NCBI GenBank assembly: GCA_000442125.1
Contig: KE546966.1
Location: forward strand, 2,033,471 to 2,097,470
DNA from: Opeltia flavorubescens
Taxonomy: Eukaryota; Ascomycota; Lecanoromycetes; Teloschistales; Teloschistaceae
DNA length: 64,000 nucleotides
Direction: 5' to 3'
Shown here piece after piece: positions 36,578 through 45,697 of this stretch; position 1 is the stretch's first letter; each line of letters begins with the position of its first letter. The notes beneath the pieces were generated by a model. It ran no database searches, had not been told where the DNA came from, and saw only the letters and a program-made list of their open reading frames with translations. The translations under genes were made by a program, and so were the position numbers.

Positions 36578-36955
36578 GATCTATTTCGTTCAGGTATCAC
36601 TACAGGCCAGCTGGTGCACTTGGTGGCAACAACATTAGCTGCTCTAAATGGGACGGGTATTGTTTATGAGTCTCAAGCCCGACCAGCAACTCGATTTCTG
36701 TACTATCACTTTGGCATCACCCTTTTACGCAAAAAACAAAGACGACAACCGGGTTGGGAGAAGTCCTTAGTTGAGCTACCATCTAAGAAGAATATCTTTG
36801 TAATGAAAAAGTATTTATGGCAATGGGTTTAATCATCGTTGGCAAGAAGTGCTGGTGTTCTGAGCAAGGACGAGGAATAGCTGAGAGAGTTTGGGGAGGT
36901 TTTTGTAGAGATGAAGAAGTTAGAGGAATGAGAAGAGGAAGCGGAGTACATGCAA
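36578..36955 (+). pseudogene. Decayed gene of an uncharacterised fungal family
   Basis: One frame is open from 36578 to TAA 36830 (84 codons), then continues in the same frame with further stops (TAG and TGA) to about 36955. The text is strongly protein-like: TTGQLVHLVATTLAALNGTG, then ATRFLYYHFGITLLRKKQRR, QPGWEKSLVELPSKKN, and after the stop ARSAGVLSKDEE and an acidic helix. I believe this resembles the C-terminal part of an HNH-nuclease-associated family common in ascomycetes, but that is from memory and untested. Several stops make it a clear pseudogene. Confidence 0.5.
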
Positions 36956-37599
36956 GCGAAAATACCTATACAATCATATTTCAATTCAATTAGTTACCTA
37001 CCAACAAAAAGCTCAAGCGCAAGAAGCTGGCAGCAATGATTTTCTATAGCCTTATCAACCGATGCTCTGAAAACCGAATTGGACTAAAGAATATCCAATA
37101 ACACACAGCTTAAAGGATGTCCCAAGTACCCATGCGATGCTATCTGTCTTTGTTGGATCATACACAGAAGCCAATCCCATTTGGAAACATCTTTGAGGAA
37201 GTCATTCAAGATTTCTAGGAAGGCACCTGAGGGTGATATAAGTAGACAGTACGCGACATGAACAAAGAAAATGTATCTGGGTCATGTCTCGAGAAAGTCC
37301 ATATTTGACAGGATGGAGTCATGTAAGAACAAGAACATGGATGACAAGAAAGATAGTAAGGTACTGAAAGGCATTTTATTTGATGGAATTGATTCTCCAT
37401 GAGGGCGTATGCTTACTTGACACTTTCAACCTTCTCGTTCAAGCATCTGATATATTACTACGCTGGACGTCGCTTGAAGCAGTTGAGACATCAATACCTC
37501 AGCTTACTACTGAACCATCTGCATGATATACGAGTACATCATCGAATCGTCGTGTCACTACTCATCAGCATCAAACCAATCAAAAACACCATACATCCC

Positions 37600-37712
37600 C
37601 CAAATCACGACCCCCCAAGAGACTCACCTGCCAAACCCCCCCCCTCCCTCATCTCCTCCCTCCCTTCCCCCCCACCTCCCCATCCCCACTCTTCCCCTCC
37701 CACCCAAGCCCA
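37600..37712 (+). repeat. Long polypyrimidine (C-rich) tract
   Basis: About 110 bases that are almost all C and T apart from scattered A, including a run of ten C residues near 37636 and another of seven near 37670. On the minus strand it is a G-rich tract partly encoding the Gly/Lys tail of the small Cys-rich protein. Such runs are prone to slippage and can form G-quadruplex-like structures on the G strand. Confidence 0.6.
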
Positions 37713-37894
37713 TGCGCAAAGCACCCCTGACCCTGTATCGGCGTAAACGTACACGTACAATCCTCAGCTCTGCAGTAATACTCATGTTTAGCGCAGTACG
37801 TGTGGCTGAGGAAGGGATGCTTCTGCTTACGGCAATTACCTTTGCTGGCTCTGGGGCAGTGGTGTTGGTTTCGGGTTTTGGTGCCTTTCGCCAT
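37649..37894 (-). CDS. Small Cys/His-rich protein, function unknown
   Basis: An 81-codon ORF with a proper ATG (37894). It has seven cysteines and several histidines (NQHHC, then LSHTYCAKHEYYCRAEDCTC, then GQGCFAH), a basic N-terminus MAKGTKTRN and a Gly/Lys-rich tail. The regular Cys/His spacing suggests a zinc-binding or otherwise Cys-stabilised small protein. There is no signal peptide, so it is unlikely to be secreted. I believe similar short proteins occur in other ascomycetes, but cannot name the family. Its 3' end overlaps a C-run on the plus strand (37630-37690). It is the only stretch between the HET gene and 38589 that looks intact. Confidence 0.45.
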   Translation of the reverse strand: MAKGTKTRNQHHCPRASKGNCRKQKHPFLSHTYCAKHEYYCRAEDCTCTFTPIQGQGCFAHGLGWEGKSGDGEVGGKGGRR

Positions 37895-38588
37895 TAGGAA
37901 TGGTTTGTTGCTACTATTGTTTGGAAGGAGGTTGATGGATGGAGAGATTTTGTAGGATCGGCTGGCGTTTTTTGGGGCGTGTATGATTGAAGTGGGTTGT
38001 TTTCTTGAAGTGATTGAGGGTGTGATGGAGATGAAATATTACAGAGAAGCGGGGCTTATATAAGTAGACTCTCATGATGGGAGGATCGAGAAGTAGAAAG
38101 GCATTGTACGTAGAGGCAGACATACAGTGAACATAAAGTAGGACAAAGGATTGTAGATATCGAGAAGTTGGAAAGGGGAGAGGAGAGAGCAACAACATGT
38201 CATTGTCTCCAGATCAGGCAATCTTAGTACAGATCCGAAAATAAGACCTCGGTCTGCAGATAGAAGATATAACAAAGATTCGCAGGTGCTTAGCCTTCAA
38301 TAAGGAGCGGGCTATCTGATAGACAATGTAATTGTTTGCAACAGTACTTAAGTTTGTGCGGTTGACAATGAGTACAATGGTGCTTTGGCAATTCCACACA
38401 AAGGGAATTAGAGAAAGGCTAAGATATATAGCCTGAGCAGATGAGGGTCCTAGAATTAAGTAAGGTGGAAATACCAAAAGCAGCAACAAGTCAATAACCA
38501 GGTGGACTTCTAACGTCAACGCAAAAGTTTCAAGGCAACAAGAAATCGAGACCTTAATTCTTAACTAACGTATCAAGAACCAATTGAA

Positions 38589-40001
38589 ATGGCGAACACT
38601 CTTACAACCCCTGTCATAGAGTTGGTGAACGAGCGAGTAGTCGAGTTGGAAGCGGTACAAGCCAGCCTAGATTACCATGAGCCTGAGGAAGGTGACGAGA
38701 AAGAGACCATTGCCTCCGACGAATCCGACATGGAGCCCTTCGAGACTTACCAGTTCAAGATTGACGATCTCTTGTGCAATCTTGGCTTTCTTAACTTCGA
38801 CGTCGCGAATATCCAACACAGCTCCCAGTATCAGAACTGCGTCTATGCCCTCACCTCCCGTACAGACCCCACGGAGAAGTATATCCTTCGTACACCGGGA
38901 ATGCCGGAGCCAGATGATGCCGGTATTTGCCCGGAGATCGAGAACGACGTTGCAATTCTGGGATATTTGAGGGACAAATTGCCTGTACCGATCATCAAGG
39001 CTTACTCTTCAGCAAGCGACAATATCCTCGAGAAGCCATACACAATACAGACGAGACTGCCAGGTGTGTCCCTCGATAATGTCTATGAGGATCTAACTCA
39101 TGAAGAAAAGCTGAATATTGTCGACCAATTCGTTCCATTGATGGCAAAGATTGAGTCTATCCGATTTGACACTGCTGGAACCTTTTCAGCAACTCCTTCT
39201 CAATCGCGCGACAATGAGACTACTGCAATTCCACCCATCACCTTCTTCGATGAAGGAGATGAAGAGTTCATGCAAGGTCCAAGCATAGCTCAAGACCGTT
39301 CAGGGACAAACCTAAAATCTTTCCTGCAAAGCCACGTCGACGGATGGATCCAAACGGAGCTGAAACGCGACAAGACCTTCACCCTCTCAGGTTTTAAATT
39401 CTGCACCACCATACTCAAAGACCTAGACCAAGAAGGTGCTTTCAAATCCACTCCTCCTCCCCCTATCGTCCTCAACCACTGGGATCTCGAAGCCCGCAAC
39501 ATCATGGTCGAGAACATCGACGGGGCATGGAAAATCCATGGCATAATCGACTGGGACGGTGCTCTCGCTCTCCCGCGCCCGCTCGCCCGTCGAGCCCCGG
39601 ATTGGATCTGGGATTTCGATTCCGAGGGTTTCACAGGATACCTAGACAATGACCATCACCCGAAACCCGACTCGGAACTGTCAGCGGAGAATGCGGCACT
39701 GAAGGCATATTTCGACGCCAAGGCTGCGGAGTTGCTGGAAGGTTATCTGGAAGATGCGTATGGGCATGGGATGTGGTTGCGGAGAATCTGGACGTTCGCG
39801 AAGGGTGGAGCAAATACGATGTTTTTTATCGAGCTCATCAAACAGCTTGAGGATGACTGGAAGGCTAGGCCAGTACCGAAGTCATTGCCTTCATCTTCGC
39901 CGTTGCCTTCGCCTTCGCCATCGCTGAACTCAGAGGGGTTACTCACGGGGATGGTTGAATGTTTTTCGGGCTTCTTAGCTTCATTGCGAAGATGGCTCTA
40001 G
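38589..40001 (+). CDS. Phosphotransferase/kinase-like protein (APH family)
   Basis: A 470-codon single exon. An acidic leader of about 60 residues precedes an aminoglycoside-phosphotransferase/choline-kinase type fold. The nucleotide-binding half includes NCVYALTSRTDPTEKYILRT and the PVPIIKAYSS hinge region. The catalytic motif is HWDLEARN at about residue 298 (HxDxxxxN, Brenner motif) and the metal-binding IIDWD comes about 20 residues later. A Ser/Pro-rich linker and a short C-terminal segment follow. In fungi these proteins are numerous and their substrates mostly unknown; they should not be read as antibiotic resistance. This gene borders desert 2. Its coding strand is C-rich at 39420-39660 and G-rich at 39680-39870. 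Confidence 0.85.
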   Translation: MANTLTTPVIELVNERVVELEAVQASLDYHEPEEGDEKETIASDESDMEPFETYQFKIDDLLCNLGFLNFDVANIQHSSQYQNCVYALTSRTDPTEKYILRTPGMPEPDDAGICPEIENDVAILGYLRDKLPVPIIKAYSSASDNILEKPYTIQTRLPGVSLDNVYEDLTHEEKLNIVDQFVPLMAKIESIRFDTAGTFSATPSQSRDNETTAIPPITFFDEGDEEFMQGPSIAQDRSGTNLKSFLQSHVDGWIQTELKRDKTFTLSGFKFCTTILKDLDQEGAFKSTPPPPIVLNHWDLEARNIMVENIDGAWKIHGIIDWDGALALPRPLARRAPDWIWDFDSEGFTGYLDNDHHPKPDSELSAENAALKAYFDAKAAELLEGYLEDAYGHGMWLRRIWTFAKGGANTMFFIELIKQLEDDWKARPVPKSLPSSSPLPSPSPSLNSEGLLTGMVECFSGFLASLRRWL

Positions 40002-40870
40002 ATCAAAATAATGTACTTCCCTCTTCCAAATCCGCGTTAATCAATCTTGCTATCTCTTCACTCCCTATTACGTGTGAGATGTCATTGATGGACAGACTTG
40101 GGTACATTATAAGCAATGGTAAAAAGAATTGCTTTTAAGAGTGAGTCTTTAATAACGGGGCGAATATTGAATGGATTTTCCTGCCGGGACAAAGAACACA
40201 AAGTATAACGGATCATAAATCTACGATAGAGAAAAAGAAATGCAAGTCAATCTACTTTACCATATCAGTATTTTTCAATTCCAGAAGGCTGATACTTTTG
40301 TTACTTTCTAATTTGTTTTGCATCAATCCTCATTCTCCCATTCGAGCCTCTTTATGAATTATTACATATTCTCTTATTCTCTCTGTGCTTGACCAAGCAC
40401 CCATCAGTAATCACGGACGGTACAACCAAATTTGTATAGCGAATTCTAACAGTTATGTTGAAGTGCAAACCATCCACCACTCCTGCCGTCCATTCGCACT
40501 TAAACTCCAATCAAAGAACCCAAAAAGCTTAGCGCAGTCAGCCTTCCTACCGAAGTTATCCCGGCACTAAACTTTTTCTGAAGATGTTTAATCACGAAAT
40601 GCAAGATGTTGGCAGAAATGATTTCCCTATTTCTCCCCCAATTGAATCTTTGGGATTTTGAAAAATTTACATCATATTTGTAGTCGCGGCTTTACATAGC
40701 CCTGGCAAACAAACCGTTTCAATCGGATTTATGTGCATTCTTTTCAAGCGGTGAATAGAGGGTGAAATGGTCCAATTTCTATATACATGCAAAAGATAAT
40801 CAATCATAAATTTCCCCAGCGCCGGTGCCGGAAAAAAAATCAACGCCCGCGCTTTATATCCAAAGAAGTA
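40002..40870. other. Spacer between convergent genes
   Basis: 869 bases between the stop of the kinase-like gene and the stop of the convergent membrane protein gene. It is AT-rich with no supported ORF; the 61-codon ORF at 40385 is not protein-like. Presumably it holds the two terminator and polyadenylation regions. Confidence 0.4.
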
Positions 40871-41659
40871 TCAGAATCCTCTCGCTCCATCCCCCCTCCT
40901 TCCCCACCACCCAGATCTCCCCTGTCCGTTTTCATCAACAATAACCTCCGCATAAGTAGGCGGAAGCGGTTTCTCCGTGATGCCATACCACCCTTTTCCA
41001 CTGTTTCTCCCATCCAGCCCTCCACTCTTCCTTCCATCCCGCACTTCACTTCTCCCACCATCCCACCCACCACTTACAATCCTCCCCTCAAACCCGCCTC
41101 TACTACCATCCAACCCCCCACCTGCAACAACCCTCCTATACTCCCACCCCCCTCCTCCTCCCCCCCCAGTAGCTTTCCCCTCCTCCACCAATAATTCCCT
41201 CTTTCTTCTCTTATCCCTAATACTCCTCGCCTTCCAACGCGAAACATACACCATCGCTATGATGAAACATAGTAGTAGGCCTGCGGAGAGGGGGACCCAG
41301 AATATGGCGGAGGTGGTTATGGAGATGTTATGGTTGGGTTTGGGTGGGTAGCTGGAGGGGGATGATGATGATGTGGAGGATGAGGATGAGGGGAGGGAGA
41401 TTGTGCTTGTTGATGTTGTTGAGGGGGAGAGGGAGAGGGGATCGGCGTTTGAGTCTAAGGTGGAGGGGTGGGGGGTTGGAGTTGGCGCCATTGGAGGTTG
41501 GGTGGGTTTGGGGGAAGATGTTGGTGTAGATGACGATGATAGCGGTGGTGATGGCGTGGAGGTGAACGATATAGAAGTCGATGTTGCAGTCTCGACAGCG
41601 ATAACGATACTCGTTGGAAGTGTATGTCCAGGAAGGTCCGAGGATGGAAGAATATACAT
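40871..41659 (-). CDS. Ser/Thr/Pro-rich single-pass membrane protein
   Basis: 262 codons from ATG 41659; the frame is open 33 bases further upstream, but from TTG only, and then meets a TGA, so a 5' exon could be missing. The first 120 residues are Ser/Thr/Pro-rich and should be O-glycosylated outside the cell. One transmembrane segment follows (residues about 123-147, around AIFWVPLSAGLLLCFIIAMV) with a basic stop-transfer stretch RWKARSIRDKRRKRE. The cytoplasmic Gly-rich tail carries KPLPPTYAEVI, which contains a PPxY WW-domain ligand. Fungal sensors of this build act at the cell wall, but no family is assigned. No clear signal peptide is visible in this model, another hint that exon 1 is missing. 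The coding strand goes from C-rich to G-rich. Confidence 0.6.
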   Translation of the reverse strand: MYILPSSDLPGHTLPTSIVIAVETATSTSISFTSTPSPPLSSSSTPTSSPKPTQPPMAPTPTPHPSTLDSNADPLSLSPSTTSTSTISLPSSSSSTSSSSPSSYPPKPNHNISITTSAIFWVPLSAGLLLCFIIAMVYVSRWKARSIRDKRRKRELLVEEGKATGGGGGGGWEYRRVVAGGGLDGSRGGFEGRIVSGGWDGGRSEVRDGRKSGGLDGRNSGKGWYGITEKPLPPTYAEVIVDENGQGRSGWWGRRGDGARGF

Positions 41660-42307
41660 GTGCCCTCGTCGGCTCGTACAGCAGGACAGCAATCGAAATG
41701 AAAGCAGCCCCCAGGACTCAGGGAAAGATCAACAAAAACTCAAAACAAATGAAGGGCACACAACGAAAAATGTCTTTCAAAACAGAAACATGCGACGAAG
41801 CTACCACTGGTAAAAAAATCTACGACAGACCACAAGAGCTGCCATATCGAGCAGTCCAGATGTTTCGGAGTCCCGACATAGGTTAAAAGCAGAACAAGCA
41901 ATTGAAACGCGCACGAGTAGATTGAGGGGTTTAAAATAGTCGGAGGTGGGAAATGGACCTAAGTTTGAGGTTGTTGCGGCAAAAGAGAAGCAACATGCGA
42001 CAGGAATGTCTGACGCAACAGCCGTGAAACGTGACGTTGAAACGAAATAGTGGCTAGTAGAAGCGATCGGCACATATGGAAGGGAAAACAGCCACAGCTC
42101 TGTCCCTGTGTTTCGGAAGAGATGAAGCTGCCCTCACAGAGTGCTGGAGAGAGAGTCCTTTAGAATCGACAAGAGGATGGAGATATTTCAAGGCTTGAAT
42201 CCTAATCCGCTATTCGATATGAATCGCGAAGTAGCTGACTCTGCTATTGAGCTTCGAGTACGCGATAACTCTCCACCACTCCGCACCAGTACAGTGCAAC
42301 CATATCA
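41660..42307. other. Upstream region of the membrane protein gene
   Basis: 648 bases. Contains the promoter and possibly an unseen first exon of the gene at 40871-41659. A short minus-strand ORF around 41801-42073 does not connect to it by an evident splice. Nothing else is supported. Confidence 0.3.
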
Positions 42308-42760
42308 TTATTGATGATCCTCTGCTCCCAAAGGTTTGTTCCCTTGGCTTTCCACGCTCTTTCTCTTTTCCTCCGCCGGCTCACTCGGGTCTCTCTTGAC
42401 CTTGTCGTGGCTGTCCGTACCCTCGTCCTGATCACCAGGTATCTTTGACCTATTCGACACAGGCTGTTGCACACTGGCTGTATCTGGTGAAGAAGTGCCG
42501 TCCGTGGCACGAGAAGACTTGACTTGAGATTGGTCGCTGCTCGAGGATTGTGGATTGCCCATGTCACCCCCGAATGTTGAGGAAGAGGCGTTCCGTAATA
42601 GGGAATTGGATGTACCTGCTAGAATGTCAACTCAACGTCCATGACGAATGTGAGGACAAAGAAGCCGACCTGATTGAATTTTGACAAACGGACGCGCTAT
42701 AAAGCAGAGTTGACTACTCACAGGGCGAAGAAGGCGGCTGCGGAGGGCTGAGGAAGACAT
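42308..42760 (-). CDS. Small hydrophilic protein with mitochondrial-type leader
   Basis: Exon 1 starts at ATG 42760 (MSSSALRSRLLRP, Arg/Ser/Leu-rich as in mitochondrial presequences). The last exon runs from 42615 to 42308 and reads TSNSLLRNASSSTFGGDMGN and on through a Ser/Gln/Asp/Lys-rich hydrophilic body ending KPLGAEDHQ. A donor at 42669 (GTCGGC) with acceptor AG at 42617-42616 gives a 54-base intron, keeps the frame and predicts about 132 residues. The stronger donor GTGAGT at 42721 would put the last exon in a different frame. The ending resembles short mitochondrial proteins of other fungi as I remember them; the function is unknown. The exon-intron structure is uncertain, but coding potential on this strand is good. 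Confidence 0.5.
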
Positions 42761-42964
42761 GATATTGCTTATGTTGGATCGTGGAATCGTGTATGTGTAG
42801 GTCTAACGTGAGTTTGGAAAACGAAGCTGTCGTTGAAGATATGTAGTTGTTGGAGTGATTGACTCTTCCTGATCTACACGTCATGCTACGTCATCTAAAT
42901 CAGACCATCCATGTCGATACATCGATTCACCATTTATCCATGGTCAGTCGTCAAATGAAGTTGC

Positions 42965-44560
42965 TCACGTTGCATCTTTCCAAGGATCCAGATCGGCCAT
43001 TGTGTCATCACTCGTTGTCCACGACACTCTTTCGCTGCCTGCTGCACTCATCATTCCAGGCTGACTTAGGGAGTTGCTTTCCTCTTTCTCAACAGGCTGC
43101 ACCAGCTGCAGTGCAGCTTCAAGAGGTGTAAGGTTGACATCGAAATCATCCTCAAGATCCGCAATCTTGTTATTGATGCACTTGATCCTCTGCAGCATAG
43201 TCTCCGCTATTGGTTTGCCTCGATGAGAACCAACATGCTCGAGCAGTTCTCGTATTCCACGATAGACCGGACATCCAAAGCCGTCATAGATGCAGAACAC
43301 ACATCCGTAGTCATATATCCCATTCTTGACTTTCGCCAGGGTAAGGTGTGCCTTTGCGAGGAACGACCAGCGGTACCGAACCCCTTGTGACTCTCGAATA
43401 GTGTCGTCGAACATCCAGTCTCTCCCAACTCGTCTGGCAGGTCCTTCAAAGGCACATTTGGAACTGCAGCATGCCCAGTAGTAAGCTTCTCCTGTCTTAG
43501 CCGTAGATTCATTTCGTAGTTTCATTGCGTCTTTTTCATGTACTTGCATCTTGTACGCGCCTTTGCAGAAACCACCGTGCAATTCAAAAGGTGATAGAAC
43601 CCGCACGTTGGATGTAGATGATGTATTGCTGATCGTTGACGATCGCTGTCGGATACTTGGTACTAATGTAGTTGCTCGAGATACCGACTTGTTGGGTGCC
43701 GTTTCGCTAATGGTACGGAAATGTCCGCCTCCTTCTGTGGCCCATGGATTATCCTCATCTATGGAGGCCGAGGGTGATGTCATAGGAGACGCTGGTAAGG
43801 TCTTTTGGGAGCGTTTCTCTTGAGAAGCGACTTCGTACTTGGATCGGATACGAGGAGACCGGACACTAGTTTTGGCCGAGGTGCCTTCCTCACTGGACGA
43901 TTTCCGTCTGAACCGATCGAAGAAACCTGGTCGAGGTGATAGCCGGGATGGAGCCTGGGTCGTGCGAACTTCTTGACATCCTGGGCTTGCTTGCTCGCGA
44001 GAGATCTGTTGAGCGATATTACTATCACCTTGGCCATGAGCCGTATTGGTGAGGACTGGTAAGATGGGGTTAGGTGTAATGTGACCATTCGATGTACCGA
44101 TTTGCGAGTTGGTGAATGTGCCCATATCCCCAAATGAGTTCGGTGCGATGGTGGCGCTCATTGCCACTCTCATATAAAGCTCATTCAGAACGGTGACGGT
44201 CCTGATCCTCCCAATATCCGAAGCATCCACCAAAGTTGTGAAGTCAGTCATATTGTCATCCTCTTGGGCTTGTCGAAGGTGTCTGAGTAAGGAGCCTTGG
44301 AGATCGATCAGGATATCCTTCAAGCTTCCCAGTGCAAGCTCGTCTCCAGCTGCATATCTCGGCCCAAAGCGTTCGATTCCATTCTCCTTGGCTTCCTCGA
44401 CGGCTTTCGGTCCCCGGGCTAGTGACTCTTCAAGTAATCTTGTCGGAGGAGGCGCCTGCCTTGCCAATCGTTTGTTTTTGATCTTGTCAACGATTGCTCC
44501 TCCATCACGATAGGCTGACACGACAGCGGCGATGCAACCAATGATGGCTACAGCCTCCAT
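42965..44560 (-). CDS. STAND-like N-terminus plus Cys/His-cluster protein
   Basis: A 531-codon single exon from ATG 44560. The first 30 residues (MEAVAIIGCIAAVVSAYRDG) resemble the hydrophobic helix that begins fungal NACHT/STAND N-terminal domains. A helical region to about residue 140 follows, then a long disordered Ser/Thr/Pro-rich linker (about 150-330). The C-terminal part holds Cys/His clusters: EAYYWACCSSKCAFEGPARR near 360, and DYGCVFCIYDGFGCPVYRGI followed by LLEHVGSHRG near 425-450, suggestive of a degenerate C2H2 zinc finger. No NTPase domain is present. This could be a truncated relative of fungal non-self recognition proteins or a nucleic-acid-binding protein; I cannot choose. 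The reading frame is intact. Confidence 0.75.
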   Translation of the reverse strand: MEAVAIIGCIAAVVSAYRDGGAIVDKIKNKRLARQAPPPTRLLEESLARGPKAVEEAKENGIERFGPRYAAGDELALGSLKDILIDLQGSLLRHLRQAQEDDNMTDFTTLVDASDIGRIRTVTVLNELYMRVAMSATIAPNSFGDMGTFTNSQIGTSNGHITPNPILPVLTNTAHGQGDSNIAQQISREQASPGCQEVRTTQAPSRLSPRPGFFDRFRRKSSSEEGTSAKTSVRSPRIRSKYEVASQEKRSQKTLPASPMTSPSASIDEDNPWATEGGGHFRTISETAPNKSVSRATTLVPSIRQRSSTISNTSSTSNVRVLSPFELHGGFCKGAYKMQVHEKDAMKLRNESTAKTGEAYYWACCSSKCAFEGPARRVGRDWMFDDTIRESQGVRYRWSFLAKAHLTLAKVKNGIYDYGCVFCIYDGFGCPVYRGIRELLEHVGSHRGKPIAETMLQRIKCINNKIADLEDDFDVNLTPLEAALQLVQPVEKEESNSLSQPGMMSAAGSERVSWTTSDDTMADLDPWKDAT

Positions 44561-45697
44561 GTTGATGGATACCTTCGATCAGAGGTATCAGCAGTCGAGG
44601 TAACGATTCGGCCTGAGGCCGCATTCTGCAAATTCGACCATCGAAGTCTTTTGCTATGGAAGCAAAGCAACCATTCGTTGAGAGGCGCAAGGCTCCAGGG
44701 CCAGGAGCGTACAAGCCTTGCGTGCATGAGGGGCTGGGCCAGGCCGAAAGCTTCCTTTGAGCCTCAAGTTGTCAAATTGAGCCTTGCTGAGTCATTGCTG
44801 ACCAAGCGTAGACTGGTCTGGTGAGTGTTTCTTTTATCAATTTGGAAGCATTCATTTCTTTCGGCAGCCCATACAAGGCAGGGCAACTGGATAAGCTTGA
44901 CAAACACAGTCGTGCAGGCACGTCGTATCTTGCCACAACAGAGGTGACATGTACATGTAACATCAATGTAGTAGAATTTGATCATATTATATGGGTGATT
45001 CATCTACGGGATGACTGATATTTCTCTCAAAAGATGACCTGCCTACTCTCGGCCAAAACCTATCAGACAGACCCTTGAATAAACATAGGGTGACGCCTTT
45101 TGTTTCTTGCCCCTCACTGTCCACCAAGATCGCTTTGAAACAGACCCTACGTAATCTTGCAGTTTGTATTGTGCTTGTACCGATTCGTAGATGATTCGCG
45201 TTGATCATTTTTGTGCCTCGGATCATACAGGTAAAGTTATGAATGCATATAGAGGATGCATTTAGGTTGGTCTGCAAAGGAGAAGGACCGGTTCCGTTAA
45301 TGCAGGGCAAGGGATAAGTTGCCATTGAATTCAGATCGAAACCCCATTAAGGGTGTAGCCACCGTGTCAATGCTCGTGTCTGTAGGATCCTTAACTCCTG
45401 GTGGCAGCTGACTGAGCAATGGCTGAAGCTTTGCCTCTCTGGAGCTTCAAGGCGTCCGCCTGTGTGGAACAGTAACATCCCATCTTTAGGCTTATTGCCC
45501 TCCTATTCGTTGCAAGGAAAAATGTCTCCATTGTGACAGCTCGGTTCGAAGAGGCCATTGTCGACTGGTTGTGGGACTTGTGGGAACGAGCTCAAGGCCG
45601 AGGTCAACGGTTTTGTACACCAAGACGGCACAGGTAAGGGGTCCCTGGACATTGTAGGATAGGGTACCCTGTGAAGAACCAATCTGGCTGCTCCTTG
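44561..45697. other. Intergenic region
   Basis: 1137 bases between the 531-residue protein gene and the small Cys-rich gene. Short overlapping ORFs at about 44764-45325 are not protein-like. It holds the promoter of the 42965-44560 gene. No RNA gene was recognised. Confidence 0.35.

Larger units (their letters stand above)
24522..38588. other. Gene-poor desert 2, rich in decayed coding stretches
   Basis: About 14 kb between the HET gene and the kinase-like gene. No intact recognisable gene occurs before 37649. Many plus-strand stretches are protein-like over 40-110 codons but broken by stops or frameshifts: listed separately are 28070-28396, 28766-29068, 32238-32462, 33556-33687, 35418-35783 and 36578-36955. 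Further weaker pieces occur at about 31562-31760 and 34250-34633. The stretches 24522-28069, 29069-32237, 33688-34249 and 36956-37648 show nothing else I can name. All recognised relics lie on the plus strand. I saw no transposon hallmark. Confidence 0.6.

Noticed and set aside
37399-37897. Plus-strand ORFs rich in Pro and Ser around 37400-37900
   Set aside because: They read through the polypyrimidine tract opposite the small Cys-rich gene and have no domain.
24522-38588. Interpretation of desert 2 as a heavily RIP-mutated transposon island
   Set aside because: No transposase, reverse transcriptase, long terminal repeat or inverted repeat was recognised, and the sequence is not extremely AT-rich; light C-to-T decay remains possible.
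40977-41813. Plus-strand ORFs of 124 and 146 codons opposite the membrane protein gene
   Set aside because: They are composed of Pro/Ser or Gly/Glu/Asp runs mirrored from the skewed minus-strand gene.
7780-45560. Scattered GGTTCGA-like sequences that might mark tRNA genes
   Set aside because: At the ones I checked (about 7790, 10374 and 45541) no matching A box or acceptor stem was found, and none forms a cloverleaf by eye.
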